The notes under the pieces are model-generated. The model did not search any database, was not told the DNA's origin, and was given only the letters and a program-made list of their open reading frames with translations. This document shows, piece by piece, positions 50,931-60,019 of a stretch of DNA of 64,000 bases. The position numbers were made by a program, and so were the translations under genes. Every line of letters starts with the position of its first letter. The first letter of the stretch is position 1. Location: assembly GCF_026340975.1 (NCBI RefSeq), contig NZ_JAPEOS010000003.1, forward strand, positions 1,302,001 to 1,366,000, given 5' to 3'. The stretch comes from Streptomyces sp. NBC_01214. GTDB lineage: Bacteria > Actinomycetota > Actinomycetes > Streptomycetales > Streptomycetaceae.

Positions 50931-52118
50931 ATGATGCCCCACCGGGAACATCAGCGGGATGCCGAGCCGGGACGTCGCCCCGGCCGGGTGGCCGCCGCCG
51001 GCTTCGCCTGCGTCCTGGCCGCCGGATCCCTCGTCCTCCTCGGGACCGGGAACGTCAGCGCACGGGCGGTGACCTGCTTCGGCGTGCCCGCCACCCTCGT
51101 CGTCACCACCCCCGGTGCGACCACCGACGGGACCCCGGGCAACGACGTGATCGTCGGCACTCCGGGCCCGGACACGATCCACGGCCAGGGCGGCGACGAC
51201 CTGATCTGCGGGCTCACGGGCGACGACGTCCTCATCGGCGGACTCGGCAACGACCAGATCGACGGCTCCGCGGGCGCCGACCAGCTGCGCGGCGACAGCT
51301 TCAGCCCGTCCGGCAACGCCACGGGCGGCGGCAACGACCGCCTCCTCGGAGGCGACGGGGACGACCAGTTCACCGGCGACAGCTACGCCCCCGGAGGCAC
51401 CGCGGAGGGCGGCGGCAACGACCAGCTGATCGGCGGCCCCGGCAACGACCGGCTGACGGGGGACAGCAGAGGACAGAACGCGGTGGGCGGCGGAGTCGAC
51501 CGGATCGACGGCGGCCCCGGCGACGACGCCCTGCTCGGTGACTCCGGCGCGTTCGCCGGCAACGCCACGGGTGCCGGGAGCGACGTACTGCTCGGAGGGC
51601 CCGGGGTCGAGACCATGACGGGGGACAGCGAGGCCGCGCAGAACGCGCTCGGCAGCGGCGGCAACGACCTGCTGGACCTGGGCGCCGACGGCGGGGTCTC
51701 GGCGATCGGCGACCACACCGTCACCAACCCGGCGGGGGGCCGCGCGATCGGCGCCGGGAACGACCGGATCATCGGCGGCGCCGCCGACGAATTCCTCGTC
51801 GGCGACAGCGGCCCGTCCGACGCGCGCCGCACCGCCGCGGGCAACGACACCATCAGCGGCGGCGCCGGGAACGACCGCGTCTTCGGCGACAACGTCGACC
51901 TCACCGGCACGGCGAGCGCGGGAACGGCGGGAGGAGCCGACTTCCTCGACGGCGGCGACGGCATCGACACCCTCAAGGCGGGCCCCGCCGGCGACTTCCT
52001 CTCCGGGGGCCCGGACGGCCCGGACGGCCCGGACGGCCCGGACGGCCCGGACGCCTGCGACGGCGAAGGCGGAACCGACTTCGCCACCGGCTGCGAGACC
52101 CTGGCCGGCCTGCCCTAG
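50931..52118 (+). CDS. Secreted RTX/hemolysin-type calcium-binding repeat protein
   Basis: A 395-aa exported protein. ATG 50931 (a second ATG follows) with GGGAG 5 bp upstream; signal peptide helix VAAAGFACVLAAGSLVLLGT. From residue about 70 the protein consists of RTX nonapeptides of the GGxGNDxLx type, such as GNDVIVGTPG, GGNDRLLGGDGDDQFTGDS and GGAGNDRVFGDN, which bind calcium and fold into parallel beta-rolls. Several units are spaced by GDSxxP inserts. It ends with (GPD)5 and two cysteines (ACDGEGG...GCETL). No catalytic domain or type I secretion genes are nearby; export is by the general pathway. An AT-rich stretch at 50890-50915 may be its promoter. Confidence 0.85.
   Translation: MMPHREHQRDAEPGRRPGRVAAAGFACVLAAGSLVLLGTGNVSARAVTCFGVPATLVVTTPGATTDGTPGNDVIVGTPGPDTIHGQGGDDLICGLTGDDVLIGGLGNDQIDGSAGADQLRGDSFSPSGNATGGGNDRLLGGDGDDQFTGDSYAPGGTAEGGGNDQLIGGPGNDRLTGDSRGQNAVGGGVDRIDGGPGDDALLGDSGAFAGNATGAGSDVLLGGPGVETMTGDSEAAQNALGSGGNDLLDLGADGGVSAIGDHTVTNPAGGRAIGAGNDRIIGGAADEFLVGDSGPSDARRTAAGNDTISGGAGNDRVFGDNVDLTGTASAGTAGGADFLDGGDGIDTLKAGPAGDFLSGGPDGPDGPDGPDGPDACDGEGGTDFATGCETLAGLP
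52008..52052 (+). repeat. Five exact 9-bp repeats (GPD)5
   Basis: ggcccggac five times without a mismatch, in frame near the end of the RTX-repeat gene. Confidence 0.95.
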
Positions 52119-52161
52119 GTCATGCCGGTCAGTCCGGGCTCGCGGGGCCGGACCGGCGGAC

Positions 52162-52842
52162 TCAGCCGGAGTCGCCCGGCCGCACCAGCCCCGCCTCGTA
52201 CGCGAAGATCACGGCCTGCGCCCGGTCCCGCAGGTCGAGCTTGGCCAACACCCGCCCGATGTGCGTCTTCACCGTCTGCTCCGCCAACACCAGGTGCCCC
52301 GCGATCTCTTGGTTCGACAGCCCGCGCGCGATGAGCTCCAACACCTCGGTCTCGCGCGGCGTGAGCCCCTTCAGCCGCAGCGCCGGGTCCTTGCGCGGCG
52401 CCGGGCGCTGCTGGACGAAGTCCGCGATCAGCCGCCGGGTCACCGAGGGCGCCAGCAGCGCCTCGCCCGAGGCGACCACCCGGACCGCCGAGATCAGATC
52501 GGCCGGCGGGGCGTCCTTCAGCAGGAACCCGGAGGCGCCCGCGCGCAGCGCCTCGTACACGTAGTCGTCGATGTCGAAGGTGGTCAGCATCAGCACCTTC
52601 GGCCGGTGCACCACCCCCGGCGGGGGATCGAGGATCTCCCGGGCGGCCGTGAGCCCGTCCATCTCCGGCATCCGCACGTCCATCAGCACCACGTCGGGGT
52701 GCGTGGAGCGGGACACCTGCACCCCCTGCCGCCCGTCGGGGGCCTCGCCCACCACGTCGATGTCGGCCTGTGCCGACAGCAGGGCCGCGAACCCGGCCCG
52801 CACCATGGCCTGGTCGTCGACGATGATCACGCGAATGGTCAA
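52162..52842 (-). CDS. Response regulator, NarL/LuxR type
   Basis: A 226-aa regulator. Receiver domain at 1-120 with the acidic pair IIVDDQAMVRAGF and phosphorylation site Asp in VVLMDVRMPEMDGL, Thr in VLMLTTFDIDDY and Lys in GFLLKDAPP. LuxR-type helix-turn-helix near the end: GLTPRETEVLELIARGLSNQ and QTVKTHIGRVLAKLDLRDRA. It starts with TTG in TTGA, overlapping the stop of the sensor kinase, its certain partner. Confidence 0.93.
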   Translation of the reverse strand: MTIRVIIVDDQAMVRAGFAALLSAQADIDVVGEAPDGRQGVQVSRSTHPDVVLMDVRMPEMDGLTAAREILDPPPGVVHRPKVLMLTTFDIDDYVYEALRAGASGFLLKDAPPADLISAVRVVASGEALLAPSVTRRLIADFVQQRPAPRKDPALRLKGLTPRETEVLELIARGLSNQEIAGHLVLAEQTVKTHIGRVLAKLDLRDRAQAVIFAYEAGLVRPGDSG

Positions 52843-54206
52843 CTGGGGTCCTCGGTCGGAGCGTTCAAGGGCAGCCGGGCGGCGACCCGGAAGCCGCCGT
52901 CGGGCAGCGGGCCCGTGTCGAGCGTCCCGCCGGTCAACCGTACGCGCTCGCGCATCCCCACCAGACCGTGCCCCGTGCCCGAACCCTCCAGCTCCACCAC
53001 GGCGTCCCGCGCCGGACCGTTGACCACGAGCACCAGGACCTCGTCCTCGTCCACCGTGACCGAGACCCGGGTGGGCGCGCCGGGTGCGTGCCGCACCACA
53101 TTGGCCAGGGCCTCCTGCACGATCCGGTACGCCGACAGGTCCACCGCCGGCGGCGCCGCCCCGACCGCCCCGGCCGCCAGCGACAGTTCCACCGGCTGCC
53201 CGGCCCGTACGGTCGCCTCCACCAGCTGCTGGAGCCGGTCGATCCCCGGCTGCGGGGCCCGCTCGCCGTCGGCGCCGCCCGCGCCGTCCGCCCCGCCCGC
53301 GCCGTCGCCGCGCAGCACGGTCAGCAGCCGCCGCATTTCGCCCAGCGACTCCCGCGCGCTCGCCGCGATCGCCGCGAACTCCTCCCGTACGGGCTCCGAC
53401 ATGCCCGGAACCCGGTACGGCGCCGAATCGGCCTGCACGGTGATCACCGACATGTGGTGGGCCACCACGTCGTGCAACTCGCGTGCGATCCGGGCCCGTT
53501 CCTCCAGCAGGGTCCGCCGGGACCGCTCCGCCTCGCTGATGCTCTCCTGCTCGGCGACCCGCTGCTGCGCGTCACCGACCCCCCGCAGCGCGCCCGTCAG
53601 GACCAGCATGACCCCGCCGAGCACGAAGAGCAGGGCGTTGGTGTTCATCACGCCTTCGGGCTGGGAGAAGCCCAGGACGGTACCGACGACACCGGTCACC
53701 AGCCATACCCCGACCAGGGTCCGTACGGGCTCGCGCAGTCCCAGGCAGGCCATCAGCACCAGATAGCCCACGATGGTCATCGGCGGCCACGGCCAGGAAT
53801 GCCCGGCCACCTTGTCGGCACCGACGAGCAGCACCGCGGCGACGGTGTCGGCGGCCAGGACGACGATCCAGGCGTGGAGCGGCCGGGTCAGCGCGAGGAG
53901 CAGCGGCACGGTCTGCGCCACCCCCAGCGCGCCCGCCCAGCCGCCGCCGACCCCGTAGTCGTCGGACAGCACCGTGATCGTCACCGGCAGCAGGGTGACG
54001 ACGAAGACGCCGACGACGAGGAACGGCATCGCCCGCTGCCACCGCTTGGGCGCCTGCGCGAACAAGGGTTGCGCCGCCCCGGCGGGCGTGCGCAGGACGA
54101 CGGCGAGCCGCGCCAGCGCGCCGGGCACCCGGGCACCGGCTGCCGAGGAGGTACGGATGCCTTCGCGGGTGCGGCTGCGCGGCCGGGTGCGGGGTTCGTC
54201 GCTCAT
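52839..54206 (-). CDS. Sensor histidine kinase, NarL/DesK group
   Basis: A 455-aa membrane kinase. About five or six membrane helices between residues 60 and 215 form the sensor. The phospho-acceptor is the His of ERARIARELHDVVAHHMSVI (HisKA_3). The ATPase part has the N-box YRIVQEALANVVRHAP and the G-box GHGLVGMRERVRLTGGTLDT. A repeat GADGAGGADG lies in the linker. It controls the coupled response regulator; the signal and targets are not visible. Confidence 0.92.
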   Translation of the reverse strand: MSDEPRTRPRSRTREGIRTSSAAGARVPGALARLAVVLRTPAGAAQPLFAQAPKRWQRAMPFLVVGVFVVTLLPVTITVLSDDYGVGGGWAGALGVAQTVPLLLALTRPLHAWIVVLAADTVAAVLLVGADKVAGHSWPWPPMTIVGYLVLMACLGLREPVRTLVGVWLVTGVVGTVLGFSQPEGVMNTNALLFVLGGVMLVLTGALRGVGDAQQRVAEQESISEAERSRRTLLEERARIARELHDVVAHHMSVITVQADSAPYRVPGMSEPVREEFAAIAASARESLGEMRRLLTVLRGDGAGGADGAGGADGERAPQPGIDRLQQLVEATVRAGQPVELSLAAGAVGAAPPAVDLSAYRIVQEALANVVRHAPGAPTRVSVTVDEDEVLVLVVNGPARDAVVELEGSGTGHGLVGMRERVRLTGGTLDTGPLPDGGFRVAARLPLNAPTEDPS

Positions 54207-54286
54207 GATCGGACCAGCCTATGCGCCGGGGGGCCGGAGGTGGTGGGGGCTAGGCTGCTTGCCTGTCGATCACGGGGGATGCGGGC

Positions 54287-55234
54287 ATGGGTGGCGCGGC
54301 GGCGTTGGAGAAACTGGTGCCGGTGCTGCTGGCGTTCGGCGGCGGGGTGCTGCTCGCCCGCCGGAAGATCGTTCCGGCCGAGGCTTCGAAGGTCTTCTCC
54401 GACTACGCCTTCCTCTTCGCCGTCCCCTGCTACCTCTTCGGCAACATCTACGCCAGCGACCTCGGGGCCCTGTTCAACTGGCGGGCGATCGGCGGCTACG
54501 CCGGGGCCGCGGCCCTCGCCGTGGTGGCGGTGGCCGTGGCGGCGGTCGCCCACGGGCTGCGCGAGCCCCGCGACGTGGCGCTGCGGGTGATGGCGGGAGT
54601 CCAGGTGAACACCGCCTACTTCGCCGTCCCCGTCTTCATCACCGTGTTCGGGACGGCGGCGCCGATCTTCCCGATCCTGCTGTTCCAGGTCTGCGTACTG
54701 TCCCTGGTCGTCATCGCCCTCATGGAGCTGGGCCGCGCGGGTCCGGCGGCCGGCGGCCCGGGCCGCCGTCTCTCCCGCGCCGTCGGCGCCTCGCTCGCGA
54801 CGCCGTTGGTCCTCGCCTGCAACGCGGGGATCCTGCTCAACCTGCTCTCGGTACGGGTGCCGGCCGTCGTCCTGGACGGCGCCGCGTTCGTCGGGGACAG
54901 CGCCTCCCCGGTGGCCCTGTTCGCCCTCGGCCTCCACCTGGGCGGCCTCGGCCTCGACCTGCGGGGCACCACGCGCGAGGAACTCGCCCTCATAGGCTTC
55001 AAGTGCCTGGTGTTCCCGCTGCTGACCTGGGCGGTGTGCGGGCTGCTCGTCGGCGTGCGGGGCGAGTGGCTCGCGTACCTCGTCCTGATCGCGGCGATGC
55101 CGACCCCGCAGAACCTGTTCATCTTCGCCCAGCGCTACGACGTCGGCGTCGACCTCTCCGCGTCGATCGTGATCAAGAGTTCGCTCGTGTCGCTTCTGCT
55201 GCTGCCCGTGTGGCTGCAAACTGTGGTCGCATGA
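54287..55234 (+). CDS. AEC-family (auxin efflux carrier-like) transporter
   Basis: A 315-aa membrane transporter with about ten helices in two inverted halves. Characteristic stretches: KIVPAEASKVFSDYAFLFAV-PCYLF, VQVNTAYFAVPVFITVFGTA, SPVALFALGLHLGGLGLDL, AMPTPQNLFIFAQRYD. Family members carry malonate, malate or related organic acids. The stop overlaps the next ATG in ATGA. Start ATG 54287 with a GGGGGA site. Confidence 0.88.
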   Translation: MGGAAALEKLVPVLLAFGGGVLLARRKIVPAEASKVFSDYAFLFAVPCYLFGNIYASDLGALFNWRAIGGYAGAAALAVVAVAVAAVAHGLREPRDVALRVMAGVQVNTAYFAVPVFITVFGTAAPIFPILLFQVCVLSLVVIALMELGRAGPAAGGPGRRLSRAVGASLATPLVLACNAGILLNLLSVRVPAVVLDGAAFVGDSASPVALFALGLHLGGLGLDLRGTTREELALIGFKCLVFPLLTWAVCGLLVGVRGEWLAYLVLIAAMPTPQNLFIFAQRYDVGVDLSASIVIKSSLVSLLLLPVWLQTVVA

Positions 55235-55785
55235 ACGCTGATGCTTCCAGCCCCTCGATAGCGCCGAGCGCCGTCACCTTAGGACTGTTCGCCGCCTGGG
55301 CCGTGCACGACCTCGAAGAAGTGGCCACCGTGGCGCGCTGGTCCCGGACCCGGGTCCCCGTCCTGCGCGAGCGCCACCCCGGGGTCCCCGACCGGGTCTG
55401 GCGGAGCATGGAAGCGGTGAACGGCCGCGAGTTCGCCACCGCGGTCGCCGTGATGGGACTGATCGTCGCGGCCGCCTCGGCCGACGGCTACCGCACCGGC
55501 GGGCGCTCCGCCTTCTACCAGACCTCGCTGAACGGCTTCGGCCTGCACGGCCTCGTCCACGTCGCCCAGGCCGCCGCCACCCGCGGCTACACCCCCGGCG
55601 TGGTCACCTCACCGCTGCTCGTGGTCCCCTTCACCCTGTGGGCGCGCGGCCGACTGCGCCGGGCCGGGGTCCTGCGGCCCACGCGGGCGCGCGACATCGC
55701 CTCTGGCCTGGCCCTCGCGGGCGCGGCCACCGCGGCCTCGCACGCCGTCGCCCGTCGGATCCGCCGGGCCGCGTCCGCGCGCTAG
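55231..55785 (+). CDS. HXXEE-domain membrane protein
   Basis: A 184-aa protein with four membrane segments; the first contains the name-giving motif in FAAWAVHDLEEVATVARWSR (H-D-L-E-E), and FGLHGLVHVAQAAATRGYTP supplies the second histidine pair. The family is of unknown function, thought to be metal-binding. Translationally coupled to the AEC transporter upstream. Confidence 0.8.
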   Translation: MNADASSPSIAPSAVTLGLFAAWAVHDLEEVATVARWSRTRVPVLRERHPGVPDRVWRSMEAVNGREFATAVAVMGLIVAAASADGYRTGGRSAFYQTSLNGFGLHGLVHVAQAAATRGYTPGVVTSPLLVVPFTLWARGRLRRAGVLRPTRARDIASGLALAGAATAASHAVARRIRRAASAR

Positions 55786-55846
55786 TCCCCGGTCCTGCGG
55801 CATCCGCCCGGACGTACCCCGGGCGGCATCGGCTCGTTGACCCGGC

Positions 55847-56242
55847 ATGGAACTGCCGACCATCGCGGCGCCGGGCGTCGGTGAACGGGCCGACGCCGTG
55901 GCCGATGCCGCCTGCCACCTCTACGACACCATCGCCCCCTGGGGTACCGGCGCGCCCGGCGGATGGAGCCGGGCCGCCGCCGAGGACGCCGCGGAGGCGA
56001 TCGAGACCACCGCGCACGCCCTCGCGTCCGTCGACCCGGGCGCCGAGGTGGTCCTGGCGCCCGTCCACGCGGCCCTGGCCGACCTGCGCCGCCGGCTCGG
56101 CCTCGCGCCCGCCGACGCGCTGACCGGCGACGGGCTCCCGGCGACCCCGCGCACGGTCGGCAACCCGCGCCGGACCCGCTGGGTACGGGTGCTCACCGCC
56201 GCGCCTTCGCCCCGGCAACCGCCTTCTCGTACAACTTCTTGA
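55847..56242 (+). CDS. Small hypothetical protein, 131 aa
   Basis: Not recognised. ATG 55847 begins MELPTIAAPGVGERADAVAD; the first 95 residues look like a compact helical domain (AAEDAAEAIETTAHALASVD, VVLAPVHAALADLRRRLGLA) with good codon bias. The last 35 residues are basic and low complexity and overlap the end of the converging protease gene by 50 bp, so the end may have drifted. Moderate support only. Confidence 0.5.
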   Translation: MELPTIAAPGVGERADAVADAACHLYDTIAPWGTGAPGGWSRAAAEDAAEAIETTAHALASVDPGAEVVLAPVHAALADLRRRLGLAPADALTGDGLPATPRTVGNPRRTRWVRVLTAAPSPRQPPSRTTS

Positions 56243-57371
56243 TGTCCGTGCCGAAGTAGGAGCTGTACGAGGTGTCGACCTTGTCCCCGCCGGTCTTCCA
56301 CCCGCCGATGACCCCCACCACGTCGCCGGTCCCCGTGCGCGCGTCGTAGCGGGTCAGGAACGGACCGCCGCTGGTCCCGCCGGGATAGCCGGTGCAGTCG
56401 ATCCGCAGGAACGATCCCGGGATCCGCGCGTCGGCACTGGTGAACTTCGTCGTTCGGTTGACGCACACGCGCGGGCGGGCGGCGGAGGCCGGGTAGCCGA
56501 TCAACGTGACCCGTGCGTGCGCGTAACCGGCCCCGGTCTTCAGCCGGTTCCCGCCGACCACGTCCTCCACCGGGAAGCCGCGGGCGTCCGGACCCACTTG
56601 GGCGAAGGCCGCGTCGAGGGCTGCCGCGCGGTCGACGCCCTGCGAGCGGTAGCGCGGGTCGATCCAGATCTTGGAGCGCCCGCCCGCGTCCCGCAGGACC
56701 GGGAACATGCCGTACGGCTGCGGCTTCGCCCGCGTGTACTGCGGTACGAAGGCCACCTGCTGGGTGTCGGAGCCGAGCAGGCAGTGCGCCGCGGTGAGCA
56801 CCAGGTCGCGGCCGGGGGAGGAGACCACGCTCGCGGTGCAGAAGTAGGTCCCGCCGGCCTTGACGAGGAACATCCGGCCGGCGACGGGGATGCCGTCGAA
56901 GTTCTGCCCGATGCCGGTGGCGAGGGCCGGCAGCCGCGGAACGGCCGGGCGTGCCGGGGCGGGGAGCGGAGCCGGAGCCGACGGCGCGCGGGTGGGCGCA
57001 GGAACGGCAGTGGGGGTGGGAGCGGGGGTGGGAGCGGGCGTCAGGGCGGGCGTGGGTGTGGCGGCCGGGATCGCCCCGTCCGGCTCGGCGGGCTCGGTCG
57101 GTTCAGCCGGTTCAGCCGGTTCGGCGGGCTCGGCCGGCTCCGGCGGTTCGGGCACCTCGGGCGCCGCCGGCTCCGCGCGTTCGGGCGGCACGGGCGGCAA
57201 CGGGGCGGCGGAGGCCATCCGTTCGGCGGTCCAGAAGGACTGCGCCTCACGCGCCGACCAGCGGCCCACGGACGCCGGGGCGTTGACGCTCCCGGCCTCG
57301 GCCAGGGGCAGCGGCCCTCCCGACACCAGCAGGGCGGCCGCCACCACGGCCATCGTCAACGTACGTCGCAT
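56193..57371 (-). CDS. Secreted trypsin/V8-like serine protease
   Basis: A 392-aa exported protease. ATG 57371 follows AGGGAG at 8 bp; signal peptide MRRTLTMAVVAAALLVSGG. A long low-complexity linker (residues about 60-145) holds (EPA)n and (TPAP)n repeats. The catalytic domain has His in DLVLTAAHCLLG, a candidate Asp in AALDAAFAQVG, and Ser in YPGGTSGGPFLTRYD. Two cysteine pairs could form disulfides (FCTAS/AHC, VCVN/DCTG). It starts 13 bp after the flavin oxidase gene and shares its transcript. Confidence 0.88.
   Translation of the reverse strand: MRRTLTMAVVAAALLVSGGPLPLAEAGSVNAPASVGRWSAREAQSFWTAERMASAAPLPPVPPERAEPAAPEVPEPPEPAEPAEPAEPAEPTEPAEPDGAIPAATPTPALTPAPTPAPTPTAVPAPTRAPSAPAPLPAPARPAVPRLPALATGIGQNFDGIPVAGRMFLVKAGGTYFCTASVVSSPGRDLVLTAAHCLLGSDTQQVAFVPQYTRAKPQPYGMFPVLRDAGGRSKIWIDPRYRSQGVDRAAALDAAFAQVGPDARGFPVEDVVGGNRLKTGAGYAHARVTLIGYPASAARPRVCVNRTTKFTSADARIPGSFLRIDCTGYPGGTSGGPFLTRYDARTGTGDVVGVIGGWKTGGDKVDTSYSSYFGTDIKKLYEKAVAGAKARR
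57082..57153 (-). repeat. Eight 9-bp in-frame repeats
   Basis: Eight units of ggytcrgcs-type sequence coding for (PAE/PTE/PEP) triplets in the protease linker. Confidence 0.8.
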
Positions 57372-57383
57372 GCCGGACACTCC

Positions 57384-58910
57384 CTAAAGGGCCTGGGGGA
57401 AACGGAAGAGCCGGTCCGGGTCGTAGACACGCCGGACCTCCTGCAAGCGCGCGAGGTTCGGGCCGTAGTAGGCCTCGCGCCAGCCCGTGAGCTTCGGATC
57501 GGTGTAGTTCTGGTACGCGCGGCCGCTCGCCCAGGGGCGCAGGTCCTGCCAGAGCCCGTCGAGCCAGCCCTGGTGCCGGGCCACCTCGGCCGCCGCTGCG
57601 GATGCGGGCCAGTAGACGAGGTACTGGGCGAGGAAGGCGCTGTCGCGGTGGACGAAGGCGGTGGAGCCGGCCGGGACGCGGTTCACCGCGCCGCCGCAGG
57701 CCCCGTCGAACTGGACCACGCCCAGGCCGCCCCGGGGCACGCTCGTCCCGTACCGCCGCACGGCGTCCAGGACCGCGCCGATCGCCCCGTCCGGCAGTCC
57801 GCCGCCCGCCCAGAAGTCGGACCGTGCGGCGTACGAATCCCGGCCGAGCCGCCCTTGCGGGTCCCGGCCGGGCAGGGTGCCCGGCAGCCGGCACTGCGCG
57901 GGGCCGAGCTCCAAGCAGCCGGACATGGCCCGGACGGTGTCCTCGTGGCTGCGTACGGTGATCCAGCTGTCCTGCGGTGCCCCGCCGACCAGGTCGGACA
58001 GCCGGGTCAACTGCCGCTCCAGCTCCTGGCGCCCGTCGAAGCACACCACCCGTACCGCCGGTGGCGCCCCGGCCCCGGCGCCCACCTCGACGGTGAATTC
58101 CACCTGGCTCCAGAACGGGTCCGGGAGCCCGGCCAGCCAGCGCTGCCAACCGCGCAGCACGGCCGCGGAGTCGGCGCCGGGCCAGTGGAGTTCGGCGGAG
58201 GCACACGCGTCGACCGGGTGCGTGCGCAAGCGGAACTCGGTGACCACGCCGAAGTTGCCGCCGCCACCGCCGCGCAGCGCCCAGAAGAGCTCCGGATCCC
58301 GGTCGGCGGAAACCTCGCGGACGATCCCGTCGGGGGTGACCACCCGGGCCCCGGTGAGCCGGTCGGAGGTGGTCCCGTACGCCCGCGAGGCCAGGCCCAG
58401 GCCGCCGCCGAGGGTGAGTCCGGCGATGCCGACGGAGGGGCACAGCCCGGTCGGGACGGACCGGCCGTGCCGGGCGAGGGCCGCGTGCACGTCCCCGAGC
58501 CGGGCCCCGGCGCCGATCCGTACACCGCCTCCCTCGCCGTCGCCGTCGACCGACACCGCGGCCATGGCTCCGGTGTCGACCACCAGCCCGGCGGATCGCG
58601 TGGACCAGCCGGCGTAGCTGTGCCCGCCGCCGCGCGGGACCACGGGCGCGGCCGAGCGACGGGCGAAGTCCAGGCAGACGGCCACGTCCCCGGCGTGCGC
58701 GGGATAGGCCACCGCGGCCGGGGCGACGGTGTCGTACCGGGGCTGGAACAGCCGGCGGGCCTCCGGGAAGTCCCGGTCTCCGGGGAGCACCACGCGCCCG
58801 TCGATCCCGCGCGCCAGCGCCCCGTAGTCCGGGGTCCGGGCCGCCGCCCCGACGGAGGCGAGGACGGCCGCGGCCGCGCTGCCCAGGACTTGGCGGCGAT
58901 GGAGGCTCAT
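57384..58910 (-). CDS. FAD-linked oxidase (berberine-bridge type), exported
   Basis: A 508-aa flavoprotein with a twin-arginine-like signal (MSLHRRQVLGSAAAAVLASV). The FAD domain shows both covalent attachment sites of the bicovalent group: His in VVPRGGGHSYAGWSTRSAGL and Cys in GLCPSVGIAGLTLGGGLGLA. The C-terminal BBE segment is KLTGWREAYYGPNLARLQEV with YDPDRLFRFPQAL at the end. Such enzymes oxidise sugars or polyketide alcohols with oxygen. First gene of a two-gene unit with the secreted protease. Confidence 0.9.
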   Translation of the reverse strand: MSLHRRQVLGSAAAAVLASVGAAARTPDYGALARGIDGRVVLPGDRDFPEARRLFQPRYDTVAPAAVAYPAHAGDVAVCLDFARRSAAPVVPRGGGHSYAGWSTRSAGLVVDTGAMAAVSVDGDGEGGGVRIGAGARLGDVHAALARHGRSVPTGLCPSVGIAGLTLGGGLGLASRAYGTTSDRLTGARVVTPDGIVREVSADRDPELFWALRGGGGGNFGVVTEFRLRTHPVDACASAELHWPGADSAAVLRGWQRWLAGLPDPFWSQVEFTVEVGAGAGAPPAVRVVCFDGRQELERQLTRLSDLVGGAPQDSWITVRSHEDTVRAMSGCLELGPAQCRLPGTLPGRDPQGRLGRDSYAARSDFWAGGGLPDGAIGAVLDAVRRYGTSVPRGGLGVVQFDGACGGAVNRVPAGSTAFVHRDSAFLAQYLVYWPASAAAAEVARHQGWLDGLWQDLRPWASGRAYQNYTDPKLTGWREAYYGPNLARLQEVRRVYDPDRLFRFPQAL

Positions 58911-59094
58911 ACCTCCTTCCTGCCACCGCCCGGGCCGATAGTCGTGCAGGCGGGTCCCACACGCACCGGGGTGCCCCCTGAACGGCGCACAGCCGAAACG
59001 GTTCGGCTTGTCCTATCGCCGTACCGCGCCCCGCCTCCCGCGCCCCTCGAACCGCCGCGCGCTCGCCCTGGCCCAGCCGGTGGAAGGCGGTCCA

Positions 59095-59222
59095 GGGGCG
59101 ACCGGTACGACGCGAAGCAGACCCGCCCGGCGGCGGCGCGGTCCGCGGAGGCCCGGTGGAGCAGGGCGGTCAGCTCCTCCACCGAGTCGCCGTCCCGGAA
59201 ACGCCGCAGGACGAAGCCCCCC
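59095..59222 (-). pseudogene. N-terminal remnant of a GNAT acetyltransferase
   Basis: The minus strand reads FVLRRFRDGDSVEELTALLH and ADRAAAGRVCFASY, the usual opening of a GNAT acetyltransferase, then becomes unrelated sequence with no acetyl-CoA-binding loop. An upstream frame change near 59220 joins it to MSTVDIDDAVGAG-like sequence. Probably a deleted gene; the rest of the 397-bp gap between the flavin oxidase and the methyltransferase shows nothing else. Confidence 0.5.
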
Positions 59223-59307
59223 GACTCCGCCCCCCGCCCCCGACTCCGTTTCGGCTCCCGCTCCCACCGCGTCGTCGATGTCCACGGTGGCAGTGGGTAG
59301 CGCCGGC

Positions 59308-59961
59308 CTACCCCTTGCGCGCCAGCAGGAAGCCCTGGGGGCACGTCTCACCGGGCCCCGCCCCGCGGACCAGCCGGGCCACCTCGGTCAGCCCGGCCCC
59401 GGCCAGCAGGCCGGCGATCAGCTCGGGCGGAGTCCGGTACACGTCGAGGTCGACCGGATGCCCGTACGCGTGCTCCAGCCGGATCAGCTCGTCGCCCGAC
59501 TTGAAGGCGATCAGGAAATGGCCGCCCGGCGCCAGCACCCGGGCGGACTCCGCGAACAGCCCGGGGAGCTGGGAGGGCGGGGTGTGCACGGTGGAGTACC
59601 AGGCGAGCACCCCGCCGAGGACCCCGTCGGCCACGTCCAGGGCGGCCATCGACGCCACCTCGAAGCGCAGCCCCGGATACGTCCGGCGGGCCACCGCCAC
59701 CATCGCCGGGGACAGGTCGACGCCGAAGGCCCGGAGGCCCAGACCGGCAAGATGCGCCGTTACCCGGCCCGGGCCGCAGCCCAGGTCGGCCACCGCCCGG
59801 CCGCCGCCGCCCGCGTCGTCGCGCACGTACTCGGCGAAGGCCGCCAACATGGCCCGGTCCAGCGGCTTTCCGGCCAGTTCGGTGCTGAGCAGCCGCGCGT
59901 AGTCGACGGCGACGGCGTCGTAGGACGCCCGTACGGAGCTGAGGTACGAGGTCTCTGTCAT
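59308..59961 (-). CDS. Class I SAM-dependent methyltransferase
   Basis: A 217-aa enzyme with motif I AVADLGCGPGRVTAHLAGLG near residue 58, motif II acidic GVDLSPAMVAVARR, and motif IV/V VLAWYSTVHTPPSQLPGLFA and RVLAPGGHFLIAFKSGDE. It begins MTETSYLSSVRASYDAVAVD. The methyl acceptor is unknown. It lies downstream of the siderophore synthetase on the same strand with a 58-bp gap... the order is synthetase then methyltransferase, so read-through is possible. Confidence 0.88.
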   Translation of the reverse strand: MTETSYLSSVRASYDAVAVDYARLLSTELAGKPLDRAMLAAFAEYVRDDAGGGGRAVADLGCGPGRVTAHLAGLGLRAFGVDLSPAMVAVARRTYPGLRFEVASMAALDVADGVLGGVLAWYSTVHTPPSQLPGLFAESARVLAPGGHFLIAFKSGDELIRLEHAYGHPVDLDVYRTPPELIAGLLAGAGLTEVARLVRGAGPGETCPQGFLLARKG

Positions 59962-60019
59962 GCCCCTGAACAGTAGCCTCCAGAGTCCCTCCGAGGGGAA
60001 ACCGACCGAGTGCTCCCGC

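Noticed and set aside
50951..52087. Regular repeats considered as a CRISPR-like array
   Set aside because: They are diverged in-frame RTX nonapeptide codons without constant repeat and unique spacer pattern.
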